DNA of 64,000 bases from Aminobacter niigataensis (lineage in GTDB: Bacteria > Pseudomonadota > Alphaproteobacteria > Rhizobiales > Rhizobiaceae), in the NCBI RefSeq assembly GCF_014200015.1, contig NZ_JACHOT010000004.1, forward strand, positions 124,001 to 188,000. The letters are read 5' to 3'. This document shows positions 8,579 through 18,945 of the stretch, in pieces; the stretch's first letter is position 1; each line of letters begins with the position of its first letter. The notes under the pieces are model-generated. The model saw only the letters and a list, made by a program, of their open reading frames with translations, made no database searches and was not told where the DNA came from. A program made the translations under genes and the position numbers.

Positions 8579-9319
8579 ATGCGAATTGCTGCCATTGCTG
8601 ATGTTCACGGAAACGCGCTGGCGCTCGAGGCGGTCCTGGCCCACATACGGGCCTCCGCACCCGACCTCATCGTCAATCTCGGCGATCTTGTCTCAGGGCC
8701 TTTCGATCCGGCCCGCAGTACCGACATGCAGATTGACCTCGAATGCCCCACGATTGCCGGGAACCACGAGCGCCAATTGCTCCAAGGCGGCACGGGCCTG
8801 TCGGATGCCTTTGCGAGCCCCCGCCTGACCGGCGCGCATTTCGAATGGATGGCAAGCCTGCCAGGGACACTCGAACTCGCGGATGGACAGGTCTTTGCCT
8901 GCCATGGAAGCCCAGCGGGCGGCGATCTGGAATATCTTCTCGAGGACGTCAGTTCCGGCCGCCCGATGCTGGATGCGGAGGAAGCCATCCTTCCCAGGCT
9001 TGCAGGGATCGGCAAGGCGCGCCTGGTCCTGTGCGCCCACACCCATATTCCACGCATCGCTTCCGCCGGTAGCATCCTAATCGTCAACCCTGGCAGTGTC
9101 GGCATGCCTGGATATCGCGACACGACGCCCGTCCCGCATGTGATGGAGGCCGGGGCTCCCCATGCGCGATATGCAATCGTCGAAAGCCTTGCCGACGGGT
9201 GGGCGGCAGAACTGCGAGCCGTACCCTATGATTTCGAGGCCGCCGCGCGCCAGGCCGAGCAGGCCGGCCGGCATGACGTCGCCTATTCCGTCCGCACCGG
9301 CCGCATGCCTCCAGCATAG
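8579..9319 (+). CDS. Calcineurin-like metallophosphoesterase
   Basis: The 246-residue cytoplasmic protein has all the metal-binding motifs of the calcineurin-like phosphoesterase superfamily in order: ADVHGN (residues 7-12), GDLVSG near 36, GNHER near 63, a His in ACHGSP near 112 and CAHTHIPRI near 151. It resembles YfcE/MJ0936-type single-domain phosphodiesterases, which cleave small phosphodiesters with Mn or similar metals. The substrate cannot be deduced. The ATG at 8579 follows CGGGGG and begins MRIAAIADVHGN, the usual family start, although the frame is open further upstream. It converges on the DUF1330 gene with only 15 bp between the stops. Confidence 0.85.
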   Translation: MRIAAIADVHGNALALEAVLAHIRASAPDLIVNLGDLVSGPFDPARSTDMQIDLECPTIAGNHERQLLQGGTGLSDAFASPRLTGAHFEWMASLPGTLELADGQVFACHGSPAGGDLEYLLEDVSSGRPMLDAEEAILPRLAGIGKARLVLCAHTHIPRIASAGSILIVNPGSVGMPGYRDTTPVPHVMEAGAPHARYAIVESLADGWAAELRAVPYDFEAAARQAEQAGRHDVAYSVRTGRMPPA

Positions 9320-9334
9320 CGGCAGGCGTAGTGG

Positions 9335-9622
9335 TCAGACACCCTCGACCAGCATGATCTCGCCATCGGCGAATTGCTGACGGATCGATTTCGCGTGCTG
9401 GTACTCGGGCGAGAAGTAACAGTTGCGCGCGTCTTCCATCGAGGCGAATTCGATGATGACGTTGCGGGCGCGGCCGGGGCCTTCCACGGCTTCATGAGCG
9501 CCGCCGCGGGCGATGAACTTGGCGCCGAAGCGTTCGAAGGCCGGTTTCGCGGCAGCGACATAGCCCTTGTAGCCCTCGGGGTCGCGCACGTCGACGCGTG
9601 CGATCCAGTAAGCCTTGGTCAT
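9335..9622 (-). CDS. DUF1330 family protein
   Basis: A 95-residue small cytoplasmic protein of the DUF1330 family, a ferredoxin-like (dimeric alpha-beta barrel) fold. It starts MTKAYWIARVDVRDPEGY, and family features such as RGGAHEAVEG and EFASMEDARNCYFSPEYQ are present. Biochemical function is unknown for the family. The ATG at 9622 has a strong SD (GGGGAGG). It lies 22 bp downstream of pyrF on the same strand, so it may be the last gene of the FMN reductase-pyrF operon. Nothing links it functionally to pyrimidine synthesis. Confidence 0.85.
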   Translation of the reverse strand: MTKAYWIARVDVRDPEGYKGYVAAAKPAFERFGAKFIARGGAHEAVEGPGRARNVIIEFASMEDARNCYFSPEYQHAKSIRQQFADGEIMLVEGV

Positions 9623-9644
9623 CAATTTCCTCCCCGAAAAATGC

Positions 9645-10343
9645 TCAGGCCTGCGCCATTTCTTCGAGGATAGCCTGCGCCGCAGCCCGCCTGTCAACTG
9701 CGCCGACGATCGGCCGGGCGACGACGAGGTGGCTCGAGCCGTTGCGGATGGCGTCGGCAGGGGTAACGACGCGCTTCTGGTCGCCATGGTCGCTGCCCGC
9801 CGGGCGGATGCCGGGGGTGACGACCGCCATGTTTGGGCCGACGATGCGACGCACCGCGGACGCCTCGCTGGCCGAGCAGACGATGCCGCCCATGCCCGCC
9901 TTGAGTGCCTGCTCGGCACGGCGCAGCACCAGCGTGTGCGGGTCGTACTCGTAGCCAGCGTCGATCATGTCCTTTTCGTCCATCGAGGTCAGCACGGTGA
10001 CCGCCAGCAGGCGCAGGTCGCTGCCCCTGGCCGCTTCCACCGCTGCCTTCATCGCCTTGGGGTAAGCATGCAGCGTCAGCATCGCCATGCCCATCTTGAC
10101 GATGTTCTCGACGCCCTTGGCCACCGTGTTGTCGATGTCGAGCAGCTTCATGTCGAGGAACACCTTCTTGCCGTCGCTGGCAAGCTCTCGGGCGAAGTCG
10201 AGACCGCCGGCAAAGGCCAACTGGTAGCCTATCTTGAAGAAGGTGGCGGTGCCGTCGAGGTCGCGGACCACCTGTTCGGCGTCCTTCACACTGGGCACGT
10301 CGAGCCCGACGATCAGCCGGTCACGCATTGCTTCGATCTTCAT
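9645..10343 (-). CDS. pyrF: Orotidine 5'-phosphate decarboxylase
   Basis: This enzyme makes UMP from OMP, the last step of pyrimidine biosynthesis. The 232-residue TIM-barrel protein has the normal length and the active-site motif [14 protein letters not shown] with the catalytic Asp-Lys-Asp set near residue 60. It begins [15 protein letters not shown] and ends with the phosphate-binding VTPGIRPAG region and VVARPIV. The ATG at 10343 overlaps the FMN reductase stop in an ATGA junction and has a GAGGA SD, pointing to translational coupling. Confidence 0.97.
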   Translation of the reverse strand: MKIEAMRDRLIVGLDVPSVKDAEQVVRDLDGTATFFKIGYQLAFAGGLDFARELASDGKKVFLDMKLLDIDNTVAKGVENIVKMGMAMLTLHAYPKAMKAAVEAARGSDLRLLAVTVLTSMDEKDMIDAGYEYDPHTLVLRRAEQALKAGMGGIVCSASEASAVRRIVGPNMAVVTPGIRPAGSDHGDQKRVVTPADAIRNGSSHLVVARPIVGAVDRRAAAQAILEEMAQA

Positions 10344-10936
10344 GGCTCGGTCCTCGTTGACAGCAGTATCGCCCGCTGGATCAGTTCGCGGCACAGCCGC
10401 TCCATGCCCTTGCGCAGGCGTTCTTCGCGGAAATCGCCGTTCTCGTCGAAGGCCTGGCCGCCATGCGGCACCGAAACCTGCGGCGAGATCACGTCCATCT
10501 GGATGTGCGACAGCACGGCACGCAGATGGGTGGCGCTGCGGATGCCGGCGAAATGGCCGTCGGACGAAGAGCAGATGGCCACCAACTTGTCGGGGTAGGG
10601 CCGAAGCCGCGTGGTGCCGTCGCGGCTGACACGGCTGACCCAGTCGATGGCGTTCTTGAGCAGCGGCGGCATCGAGCCGTTATATTCAGGCGTGGCGATC
10701 AGCACGGCGTCATGCATGTCGATCAGGCGGGCGAGCTTCAAGGCGTTTTCGGGTACGCCTTCCTGCTCCTCGAGATCCTCGTTCATCAGTGGCAGCTCAT
10801 AGTCGGCCAGCGAGATGCGGGTCACGTCGGCGCCCTGCAGCGCCAGTTCCTTCTGGGCGCAGTCGGCGGTCCGGCCGCTATAGGCGCCTGTCCTGGTCGA
10901 ACCGGCGAAGACGAGGATCCTGGGGATTATCGGCAT
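10340..10936 (-). CDS. NADPH-dependent FMN reductase family protein
   Basis: The 198-residue flavodoxin-fold protein belongs to the NADPH-dependent FMN reductase (SsuE/ChrR/azoreductase-like) family. The FMN phosphate loop is [12 protein letters not shown] at residues 9-20, and the flavin-ring loop is [18 protein letters not shown] near residue 80. Members reduce FMN, quinones, chromate or azo dyes with NADPH; the physiological acceptor here is unknown. The ATG at 10936 is chosen because it has AGGA upstream and places the beta-strand directly before the FMN loop; an in-frame GTG lies nine codons upstream. It is co-transcribed with pyrF through a 4-bp overlap. Confidence 0.85.
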   Translation of the reverse strand: MPIIPRILVFAGSTRTGAYSGRTADCAQKELALQGADVTRISLADYELPLMNEDLEEQEGVPENALKLARLIDMHDAVLIATPEYNGSMPPLLKNAIDWVSRVSRDGTTRLRPYPDKLVAICSSSDGHFAGIRSATHLRAVLSHIQMDVISPQVSVPHGGQAFDENGDFREERLRKGMERLCRELIQRAILLSTRTEP

Positions 10937-11051
10937 CAACCATCCTGTTGCGCGCGTTTCCACGCGCGCTCAGTCTCATGGCTGCGGGTATAGAGCAAAT
11001 CGGGCAAACGTGAAGCGGTTTTCGACCCGGATTTGCGCCGGAAAGGCAAGG

Positions 11052-11657
11052 TCAGTGCTTGCCGCGGCGATAGACCCAAAGCTGCGTCGGCGGGATGTTG
11101 CGGATGACGAAGTCGAAATGCTCGACCGTGTAGTTGCCCAGCCCCGGCGGGATCGGCGACTTCGGCCCGTAGGTGAGCTGGATCACCGGACGGCCGGCGG
11201 GAATGCGCTTGAGCAGGCCTTCGAGATAGGCGACGCGGCTGGCAACGGGAAAGTTGAGCAGCGGCACGCCCGAGATGACCGAATCGAAGACCAGCCCGCT
11301 CTTGTCGCCGAGCGTGGCATCGAGCGCGAAGGCGTCGCCCTCGATGACGTTGACGCCGGGAAAGTTGCGGCGCAGGTGCTGGACGAAATCGGCGGAGTAT
11401 TCGACCGTGTAGAGGTCTTCCGGCTTCACGCCGTGGGCCAGGATCGCCTTGGTGATGACGCCGGTGCCGGGACCGACTTCGAGGACCGGCAGGCCCGATT
11501 TGGTGTCGATGACCGAGGCCATGCGCTTTGCGGTGAACGAGCTCGTCGGCACGATCGAGCCGACGGCTTTCGGCTTGTCGATCCAGCCCTTGAAGAACTT
11601 CAACTCGTCGTCGAACTTGGCCGCAAGGGTTTTGCGCAATCCGGAACCGCGTGGCAT
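11052..11657 (-). CDS. pmtA: Phospholipid N-methyltransferase PmtA
   Basis: A 201-residue SAM-dependent methyltransferase of the rhizobial/Agrobacterium PmtA type, which methylates phosphatidylethanolamine three times to phosphatidylcholine at the inner membrane. The amphipathic N-terminus FDDELKFFKGWIDKPKAVG and the segment GSIVPTSSFTAKRMASVI are typical. The SAM loop is LEVGPGTGVITKA near residue 70, and EGDAFALD is motif II. The ATG at 11657 has a GAGGAG SD. The fold and N-terminal signature support the assignment, but related membrane-lipid methyltransferases cannot be fully excluded. It is followed by pyrF-side genes after a 115-bp gap and preceded by dnaJ, with no evident functional link. 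Confidence 0.8.
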   Translation of the reverse strand: MPRGSGLRKTLAAKFDDELKFFKGWIDKPKAVGSIVPTSSFTAKRMASVIDTKSGLPVLEVGPGTGVITKAILAHGVKPEDLYTVEYSADFVQHLRRNFPGVNVIEGDAFALDATLGDKSGLVFDSVISGVPLLNFPVASRVAYLEGLLKRIPAGRPVIQLTYGPKSPIPPGLGNYTVEHFDFVIRNIPPTQLWVYRRGKH

Positions 11658-11756
11658 CACTTTGATCTCCTCACCCCTGCTGCCGGAGAAATAACAGCAA
11701 AGTGGCTCAAGGCAAGCGGAAAGCTGGCTCAATTTACGTTACGGCAGAAACAATTC

Positions 11757-12890
11757 TCACTTGTCCCCGAAGGACTCGAAAAAGTCCTTCATGCGCGAGA
11801 AGAAGCCGCTCGATTGCGGCGAATTCTCGGTCGAGGACAGCTTTTCGAATTCTTCGAGCAGTTCGCGCTGGCGCCGCGTCAGGCTCTGCGGCGTCTCGAC
11901 CGCTGTCTGGATGTAGAGATCGCCGATCTGCGGCTGGCGCAAAATCGGCATGCCCTTGCCCTTGAGCCGGAACTGGCGGCCGTTCTGGGTGCCTTCAGGC
12001 ACCTTCACCCGCGTCTGGGTGCCGTCGAGCGTCGCCACCTCGAACGAGCCGCCCAGGGCGGCCGTGGTCATCGAGATCGGCACCTTGCAATAGAGGTCGG
12101 CGCCGTCGCGCTGGAAGAACTCATGCGGCTTGACCGACAGGAAGATGTAGAGGTCGCCCGACGGGCCGCCGCGCAGGCCGGCTTCGCCCTCATTGGCAAG
12201 ACGGATGCGGGTGCCGTCCTCGATGCCCGAGGGAATGTTGACCGACAGCGAACGCTCTTCGGTGACGCGGCCCTGGCCGGCGCACTTGCCGCACGGGTCC
12301 TTGATGGTCTGGCCGCGGCCCTGACACTGCGGGCAGGTGCGTTCGATCGAGAAGAAGCCCTGGCTGGCGCGCACCTTGCCGTGGCCGGCGCACATCGAGC
12401 AGGTTACCGGCTGGGTGCCCGGCTTGGCGCCGGAGCCGGCGCATTCGGTGCACAGGATCGACGTCGGCACGCGGATTTGCGCGGTCTTGCCGGCAAAGGC
12501 CTCCTCGAGCGTGATCTCCATGTTGTAGCGCAGGTCGGCGCCGCGCTCGCGACCGTTTGAGGAGCGACGCCGGCCGCCGCCCATCATGTCGCCGAAGATG
12601 TCCTCGAAGATGTCGGCAAAGCCGCCCGAACCGAAACCGCCGCCGCCGCCATTGCCCATGCCGCCATTCTCGAAGGCGGCGTGGCCGAAGCGGTCATAGG
12701 CGGCGCGCTTCTGCGGGTCCTTCAGCGTCTCGTAGGCTTCGTTGATTTCCTTGAACTTGTGCTCGCAGGCATCGTCGCCAGGATTGCGGTCGGGATGGAA
12801 CTGCATGGCGAGCTTGCGGAAGGCCGACTTCAGCTCCTTCTCGTCAGCGCCCTTCTGGACGCCCAGCGTTTCGTAGAAATCAGCTTTCAT
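11757..12890 (-). CDS. dnaJ: Chaperone DnaJ (Hsp40)
   Basis: This co-chaperone stimulates the DnaK ATPase and delivers unfolded proteins. The 377-residue product has the full class I layout: J domain (1-70) with the HPD motif in [10 protein letters not shown], a Gly-rich linker (about 75-105), a zinc domain with four CxxCxGxG repeats ([32 protein letters not shown], about residues 145-215) and the C-terminal substrate-binding domain. The ATG at 12890 has GGGAAG upstream. dnaK lies upstream on the same strand, but a strong terminator separates the two, so dnaJ probably has its own promoter in the 190-bp gap. Confidence 0.97.
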   Translation of the reverse strand: MKADFYETLGVQKGADEKELKSAFRKLAMQFHPDRNPGDDACEHKFKEINEAYETLKDPQKRAAYDRFGHAAFENGGMGNGGGGGFGSGGFADIFEDIFGDMMGGGRRRSSNGRERGADLRYNMEITLEEAFAGKTAQIRVPTSILCTECAGSGAKPGTQPVTCSMCAGHGKVRASQGFFSIERTCPQCQGRGQTIKDPCGKCAGQGRVTEERSLSVNIPSGIEDGTRIRLANEGEAGLRGGPSGDLYIFLSVKPHEFFQRDGADLYCKVPISMTTAALGGSFEVATLDGTQTRVKVPEGTQNGRQFRLKGKGMPILRQPQIGDLYIQTAVETPQSLTRRQRELLEEFEKLSSTENSPQSSGFFSRMKDFFESFGDK

Positions 12891-13026
12891 ATCTTCCCGC
12901 TGCCGGTTGCCCAATGTCTTGTGGCATTGTTTGCCGGTGTTCTGGCGACAGGCTTCGATTTAGTGAGCCTGAGGCCGCGATGCCAGAGTTTGCGCGGCTT
13001 TCGCCGCACTTTTTCGCTTCAGGTTG

Positions 13027-13056
13027 CAAAAAAGCCCGGCCAAACCGCCGGGCTTT
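13027..13056 (-). terminator. Rho-independent terminator of dnaK
   Basis: An 8-bp GC-rich stem (AGCCCGGC at 13033-13040, GCCGGGCT at 13047-13054) with a 6-nt loop is followed on the minus strand by six U residues. It lies 26 nt after the dnaK stop and would uncouple dnaK from dnaJ transcription. Confidence 0.85.
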
Positions 13057-13081
13057 CTTGTCAGAGCCTCGAAATGGGCAC

Positions 13082-14998
<1,917 letters not shown>

Positions 14999-15119
14999 TT
15001 TAAAGTCTTCTCTCCGCTAAGCAGGCTCTCTGGACCCATAAAGGCGTTCCGACGAAAGCCCCTGTTCACTCAGAATGCCGCTCCGGATACCGGTTTTCCG
15101 GGCCGAAGCGGTGTTGCGG

Positions 15120-15151
15120 CGTATATAAGAACAGGCTTCTGGCAGCGCAAG
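15120..15151 (-). promoter_or_regulatory. RpoH (sigma-32) heat-shock promoter of dnaK
   Basis: Reading the minus strand, CTTG (15151-15148) is followed after 18 bp by CTTATATACG (15129-15120). This matches the alphaproteobacterial RpoH pattern CTTG-N17/18-CYTATNTNNG as I remember it. It lies 122 bp upstream of the dnaK start. The same intergenic region drives the divergent protease gene, but I see no equally good element on the plus strand. Confidence 0.8.
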
Positions 15152-15213
15152 CGTTCTGCAAATTTCATGCGCCGGGACTCGGCAAAAGCCTGTGGCAAGC
15201 TCATATTTGGGGC

Positions 15214-16326
15214 ATGAGCGAACCGCATTCCATCAACCTATTCGAGCATCGGCGCAACCGCACGCTGAATATGCTGCAAACCTGGCTGCTCGGGGCCGGC
15301 AGCCTGCTGCTGCTCGGCATCACGGCATGGGCCTTCGCCGGCAGCACCGGCCTGCTTTATGCGCTGATCTTCGGTGCCGTCTCGATGTGGGCGGTGCGGC
15401 GCATCAGCCCGCAAATGGTGCTGTCGATGTACAAGGCGCGTCAGGTCGGCGCCGCCGACTTTCCCGCCGGCTTCCGCATCGTCGAGGAGCTCGCCCGACG
15501 GGCCGAGCTACCGGCAGTCCCCAAGCTCTACGTCATCCCGTCCAAGATGATGAACGCGTTTGCCGTCGGCCGCCGCGACGATGCGGCCATCGCCGTCACC
15601 GACGCGCTCGCCCGCAACCTCACCCCGCGCGAGCTGGCCGGCGTCCTGGCCCACGAAATCAGCCACATCGCCCATGAAGACGTGAAGGTCATGGCCTTCG
15701 CCGACATGGTGTCGCGCTTCACCTCGTTCATGTCGACGGTCGGCCTGTTTTCGCTGTTCTTCAACCTGTTCGGCTTTGCCGGCGGATTCCGCGCCCAGGT
15801 GCCGTGGCTGGCGGTGCTGGTGCTGCTGGCAGCCCCCACCGTCGGCGGCCTGCTGCAGATGGCGCTGTCGCGCACCCGCGAATTCGATGCCGACCTTGGC
15901 GCCGCGGTTTTGACCGGCGATCCCGATGGGCTGGCCTCGGCGCTGACCAAGCTCGAACGCGCGCAAGGCAAGCTGTGGGAAAACATCATCCTGCCCAGCG
16001 GCCGCATTCCCGACCCTTCGGTTCTGCGCAGCCACCCACTGACCGCCGACCGCGTCGCCCGGCTGCGGGCGCTGAAGGGAGCGGAGGTCGCCGATGAACT
16101 TGCCGTCGCCGGCGCACCGGACCTGCCGCGCGCGCCACGGCCCTCGATGATCCCGAAGATCCGTGCGCATCCCGGCACTTACCTGCCGGGCGGCGCCCGC
16201 GGCTTCATCAACGCGGCCAACAGCGACTTCGCCGACGACACCCGGCCGGCCAGCGACATATCGATCAACCCGCCCGATGGCGGGCGCCCGCGCATCCGGG
16301 TGACGCGAGGCGGGGTGTGGTGGTGA
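15214..16326 (+). CDS. HtpX-like M48 family zinc metalloprotease
   Basis: The 370-residue inner-membrane protein has two N-terminal membrane segments (about residues 22-42 and 46-64), an M48 peptidase domain with the zinc motif HEISH (His147, Glu148, His151) and the third-ligand region TREFDADLGAA near 220. A hydrophobic pair lies between these, around 172-207. It belongs to the HtpX group that degrades damaged membrane proteins, but it is longer than classical HtpX (about 290 residues) because of a Pro/Arg-rich C-terminal tail after residue 290. The tail's function is unknown. It is divergent from dnaK, fitting a stress role. The ATG at 15214 has only a weak SD (GGGG). Confidence 0.85.
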   Translation: MSEPHSINLFEHRRNRTLNMLQTWLLGAGSLLLLGITAWAFAGSTGLLYALIFGAVSMWAVRRISPQMVLSMYKARQVGAADFPAGFRIVEELARRAELPAVPKLYVIPSKMMNAFAVGRRDDAAIAVTDALARNLTPRELAGVLAHEISHIAHEDVKVMAFADMVSRFTSFMSTVGLFSLFFNLFGFAGGFRAQVPWLAVLVLLAAPTVGGLLQMALSRTREFDADLGAAVLTGDPDGLASALTKLERAQGKLWENIILPSGRIPDPSVLRSHPLTADRVARLRALKGAEVADELAVAGAPDLPRAPRPSMIPKIRAHPGTYLPGGARGFINAANSDFADDTRPASDISINPPDGGRPRIRVTRGGVWW

Positions 16327-17073
16327 TTTTGGTGCCGGGGGCGGGGAGAGAGTTCCACCGTTTTTGCGTTTTTTGAACATTAATCGCCACGCGGGAAGTC
16401 TTGCAACATCTCCTCAGTCGCGATTGGCTGTCACCATCTGTCAGCAGCCCGCGTGGATAGACCGTCCCCGTTTTTCCACCCCCTCTCCACCTCCCGTATC
16501 ATTCACCTTGCGATCTTCCACGGGACCCCGGTGCGCACCGGGCAGCGGGAGGAAGCGCCGGTGCCGGGCTGGCAGGAGGTCGGTTCTCCTGCTGGGTGAT
16601 GAGCCCCCAAGCCCGGGCCTTGCGGCGGCTGGCGGTGAAAGCCGAGGCGACTGAGCGGGGCAAGCAACCGGGCGGGGCGCGAACGTCGCGCCACATACTA
16701 ATTATCGGAAGGCACGGCCTCGCGCCCCGCTTCCCGAACTACCTCCCGGCAAGGGAGCGCTCTTTGACAATGGTCAGGCGCGAAAGCGAGCGTGGCAAGG
16801 CGAGCACTTGCCTTCTCCCCTTGTGGGGTGAGGAGTGGTGGCCGAAGGCCAGGAAAAGCCAACGATTTGGCTTTTCCAACGACGAACGCCCGGAGCCATA
16901 GCGGAGGGCCGGGTGGCAGCCGAGCGAAGCGAGGTCGGATGAGGGGTGTTGGAAGGAGTGAGAGGGTGGAGAAATGGATGTCGTCGGGAGGTTCGGAAGT
17001 GTGGCACTCCGTCCAGCACCCCTCATCCGCCCCTTCGGGCACCTTCTCCCACAAGGGAGAAGGGAAGAGCGCC
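16327..17073. other. 747-bp gene-free region with hairpins and a mosaic repeat
   Basis: No frame here looks coding on either strand. The left half (16380-16740) holds several perfect inverted repeats: CCACGCGGG at 16387-16395 pairing with CCCGCGTGG at 16448-16456, the 16-bp palindrome CCCGGTGCGCACCGGG at 16527-16542, and GCAGGAG/CTCCTGC at 16572-16592. It also has a direct repeat of CTGTCA near 16430. This could be a structured non-coding RNA, but it matches no family I can name. The right half is the mosaic repeat listed separately. Confidence 0.5.
16807..17063. repeat. Intergenic mosaic repeat (RIME-like palindromic element)
   Basis: This element is built from nested inverted repeats. A CCCCTTGTGGGG hairpin lies at 16817-16828. 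GGAAAAGCC/GGCTTTTCC lies at 16852-16877. A 13-bp pair CGGATGAGGGGTG (16936-16948) and CACCCCTCATCCG (17017-17029) follows, then a 9-bp hairpin CCTTCTCCC/GGGAGAAGG (17042-17063). The outer arms carry CCTTCTCCC-TTGTGGG sequences in opposite orientation. It resembles the intergenic mosaic elements known from rhizobia. Its right end is only 10 bp from the stop of the downstream minus-strand gene, so the last hairpin may also terminate that transcript. The 30-kb repeat shares the CTCCC-TTGTGGGG core. Confidence 0.65.
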
Positions 17074-17772
17074 CTACCTCCGGCCCTTCGCCTTGGGCAC
17101 TCCGCCACTGGCGGCGACCCAGACGACATGGCGGGCCCCGCCGCCCCTGGTGCTGGCCCGGACCTTGACCTCGTCGACGACGAAACCGCTCTCGTGCAAG
17201 CGCCGCGAAAACGACTTGTCCGGCCCTTGCGACCAGACCGTCAGCACGCCGCCCGGCTTCAGCGCGGTCTTCGCCGCATGCAGGCCGGCATAGTTGTAGA
17301 GGCTGTCATTGGCGTCGCGCGACAGGCCTTCGGGGCCGTTGTCGACATCGAGCAGGATGGCATCATACGCACCGGCGCCATCGCGGATCAGGCGACCGAC
17401 ATCGCCCTCCAGGATCTCGACGCGCGGGTCGTCGAGGCAGCCGCCGAATACCTCGGCCATCGGCCCGCGCGCCCAGGCGATCACCTCGGGCACCAGTTCG
17501 GCGACGACGATGCGGGCGTCCCTGCCGAGCAAGGCGAGCGCGGCGCGCAGGGTGAAGCCCATGCCGAGCCCGCCGATCAGGATCGTCGGCTTCGAACGGC
17601 CGCCGATGCGGTCGCAGGCCAGTTTCGCCAGCGCTTCCTCGGAGCCGCTCAGGCGGCTGTTCATCAGCTCGTTGGTACCGAGCATGATCGAGAACTCGGT
17701 GCCGCGCTGCTTGAGGCGCAGTTCGCCACCACCGGGAATCTTCGCGGTATCGAGTACGGTCCAGGGAATCAT
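17074..17772 (-). CDS. Spermidine-synthase-like (SpeE-fold) protein
   Basis: The 232-residue protein has the Rossmann fold of the spermidine synthase/methyltransferase group: the glycine loop ILIGGLGMGFTLRAAL near residue 65, the acidic strand end VVAELVPEVIAWAR near 90, and YDAILLDVDNGPEGL near 135. It lacks the full spermidine synthase N-terminal beta domain and is shorter than SpeE (about 280). It is best called a spermidine-synthase-like aminopropyl- or methyltransferase of unknown substrate. The ATG at 17772 gives a sensible N-terminus. It lies 90 bp downstream of the Gfo/Idh/MocA gene on the same strand. Its stop abuts the mosaic repeat. Confidence 0.75.
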   Translation of the reverse strand: MIPWTVLDTAKIPGGGELRLKQRGTEFSIMLGTNELMNSRLSGSEEALAKLACDRIGGRSKPTILIGGLGMGFTLRAALALLGRDARIVVAELVPEVIAWARGPMAEVFGGCLDDPRVEILEGDVGRLIRDGAGAYDAILLDVDNGPEGLSRDANDSLYNYAGLHAAKTALKPGGVLTVWSQGPDKSFSRRLHESGFVVDEVKVRASTRGGGARHVVWVAASGGVPKAKGRR

Positions 17773-17862
17773 CGCACCAAGCTCGTCGAACAGGTCATGC
17801 CGTGCTCCCTAGCACACGGCCCGCCCTTGGTCACATCTCGACAAGCATACCGGATCCGGTGA

Positions 17863-18849
17863 CTACACAGCCTCCCAGCCGTCATGCTCGCCGGCGCGGA
17901 AGATGGCGTCGATGACCTTCTGGTTGAGCACCGACTCCTCCAGCGAAAAGACATGGTCGGAACCGCCTTGTGCTGCGCGCACGAAGGCCTCGACCTCGAG
18001 CCGGTACTGCTTGGCGCCGGAGAAATGGAACACCGTCGTTTCATTGTGGCCGGCATTGTGCAGCTCGACGCGCTCCTGCTCGTAAAGCCCGGCATTGAAG
18101 GGGGAGCGCACCTCGATGAAGCCCTTGTCGCCGTGGAAGACCATCAGCTGGCGGTTGGCAAGCTGGGTCGAGAGGTAGAAGGACAGCTCGAACCCGCCGA
18201 AGTCGGCGCGTACGCTGGAATAGATGTCGGTGCCGAATTTCGGGTCGCGCTCGATGCTGGCCTGGACGCGCAGCGGCTCCTTGCCGGTCGAAAACCGCGT
18301 CGACACGGTCGGATAGACCCCGATGTCGGGCAAGGCGCCGCCGCCAAGGTCGAGCTGGTTGCGCATGTTGTTGGGGTCGACGTTGAAATAGGAAAACGCG
18401 CCCTGGACATGCCTGAGCTTGCCGATGGCGCCCGACGCGATCAGGTCGCGCACCTTGAGCCATTGCGGATGGTAGGTGACCATGAAGGCTTCGGAGACGA
18501 TGACCTTGTTGCGCTTGCGGATCTCGATCAGCGGCGCGATGTCGGCCGCGTTCAGCGCCAGCGGCTTTTCGACCAGCACATGCTTGCCGGCCTCGGCGGC
18601 CTTCGCCGCCCATTCGAGATGCTGAGAGGTCGGCAGCGGAATGTAGACGCCGTCGACTGCGTCCGAAGCGAGCAGCTCGTCATAGGAGCCGAAGGCATAG
18701 GGTGCGCCGAAACGGTCGGCCAGCGCGCGGGCCTTGGCGACATCACGGCTGGCGATCGCAGCGACCACGCCGTTGGTGGAATCGGCGATCGCCGGCAGCA
18801 GCTGCTCGCGGCCGATCTTGGCTGTCGAAAGTACGCCCCAGCGAAACAT
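17863..18849 (-). CDS. Gfo/Idh/MocA family NAD(P)-dependent oxidoreductase
   Basis: The 328-residue protein has an N-terminal Rossmann domain ([19 protein letters not shown]) and the family motif [10 protein letters not shown] near residue 95, followed by the C-terminal alpha/beta substrate-binding domain. The active-site stretch [12 protein letters not shown] and the segment [13 protein letters not shown] are typical. Relatives oxidise or reduce sugars, inositols and trans-dihydrodiols using NAD(P). No sugar transporter or isomerase is adjacent, so the substrate is unknown. The ATG at 18849 begins directly at the Rossmann strand. The gene may be transcribed together with the spermidine-synthase-like gene downstream. 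Confidence 0.87.
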   Translation of the reverse strand: MFRWGVLSTAKIGREQLLPAIADSTNGVVAAIASRDVAKARALADRFGAPYAFGSYDELLASDAVDGVYIPLPTSQHLEWAAKAAEAGKHVLVEKPLALNAADIAPLIEIRKRNKVIVSEAFMVTYHPQWLKVRDLIASGAIGKLRHVQGAFSYFNVDPNNMRNQLDLGGGALPDIGVYPTVSTRFSTGKEPLRVQASIERDPKFGTDIYSSVRADFGGFELSFYLSTQLANRQLMVFHGDKGFIEVRSPFNAGLYEQERVELHNAGHNETTVFHFSGAKQYRLEVEAFVRAAQGGSDHVFSLEESVLNQKVIDAIFRAGEHDGWEAV

Positions 18850-18945
18850 CTGACCTCTCCCGAAATGGACTGCGCGCCAGCCCGGCCGCGTGGCCGAGCT
18901 TGGCGGAAGCAGCAGCGAAATGCCAGAGGTTTCAGGCGACGGCGC

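Noticed and set aside
16500-16700. RNase P RNA, SRP RNA, tmRNA or 6S RNA in the hairpin-rich region
   Set aside because: The diagnostic sequences (such as GAGGAAAGTCCGGGCT of RNase P RNA or the GGAAGGCAGCAG-type SRP loop) are absent. I could not name a family, so it is left as an unclassified candidate.
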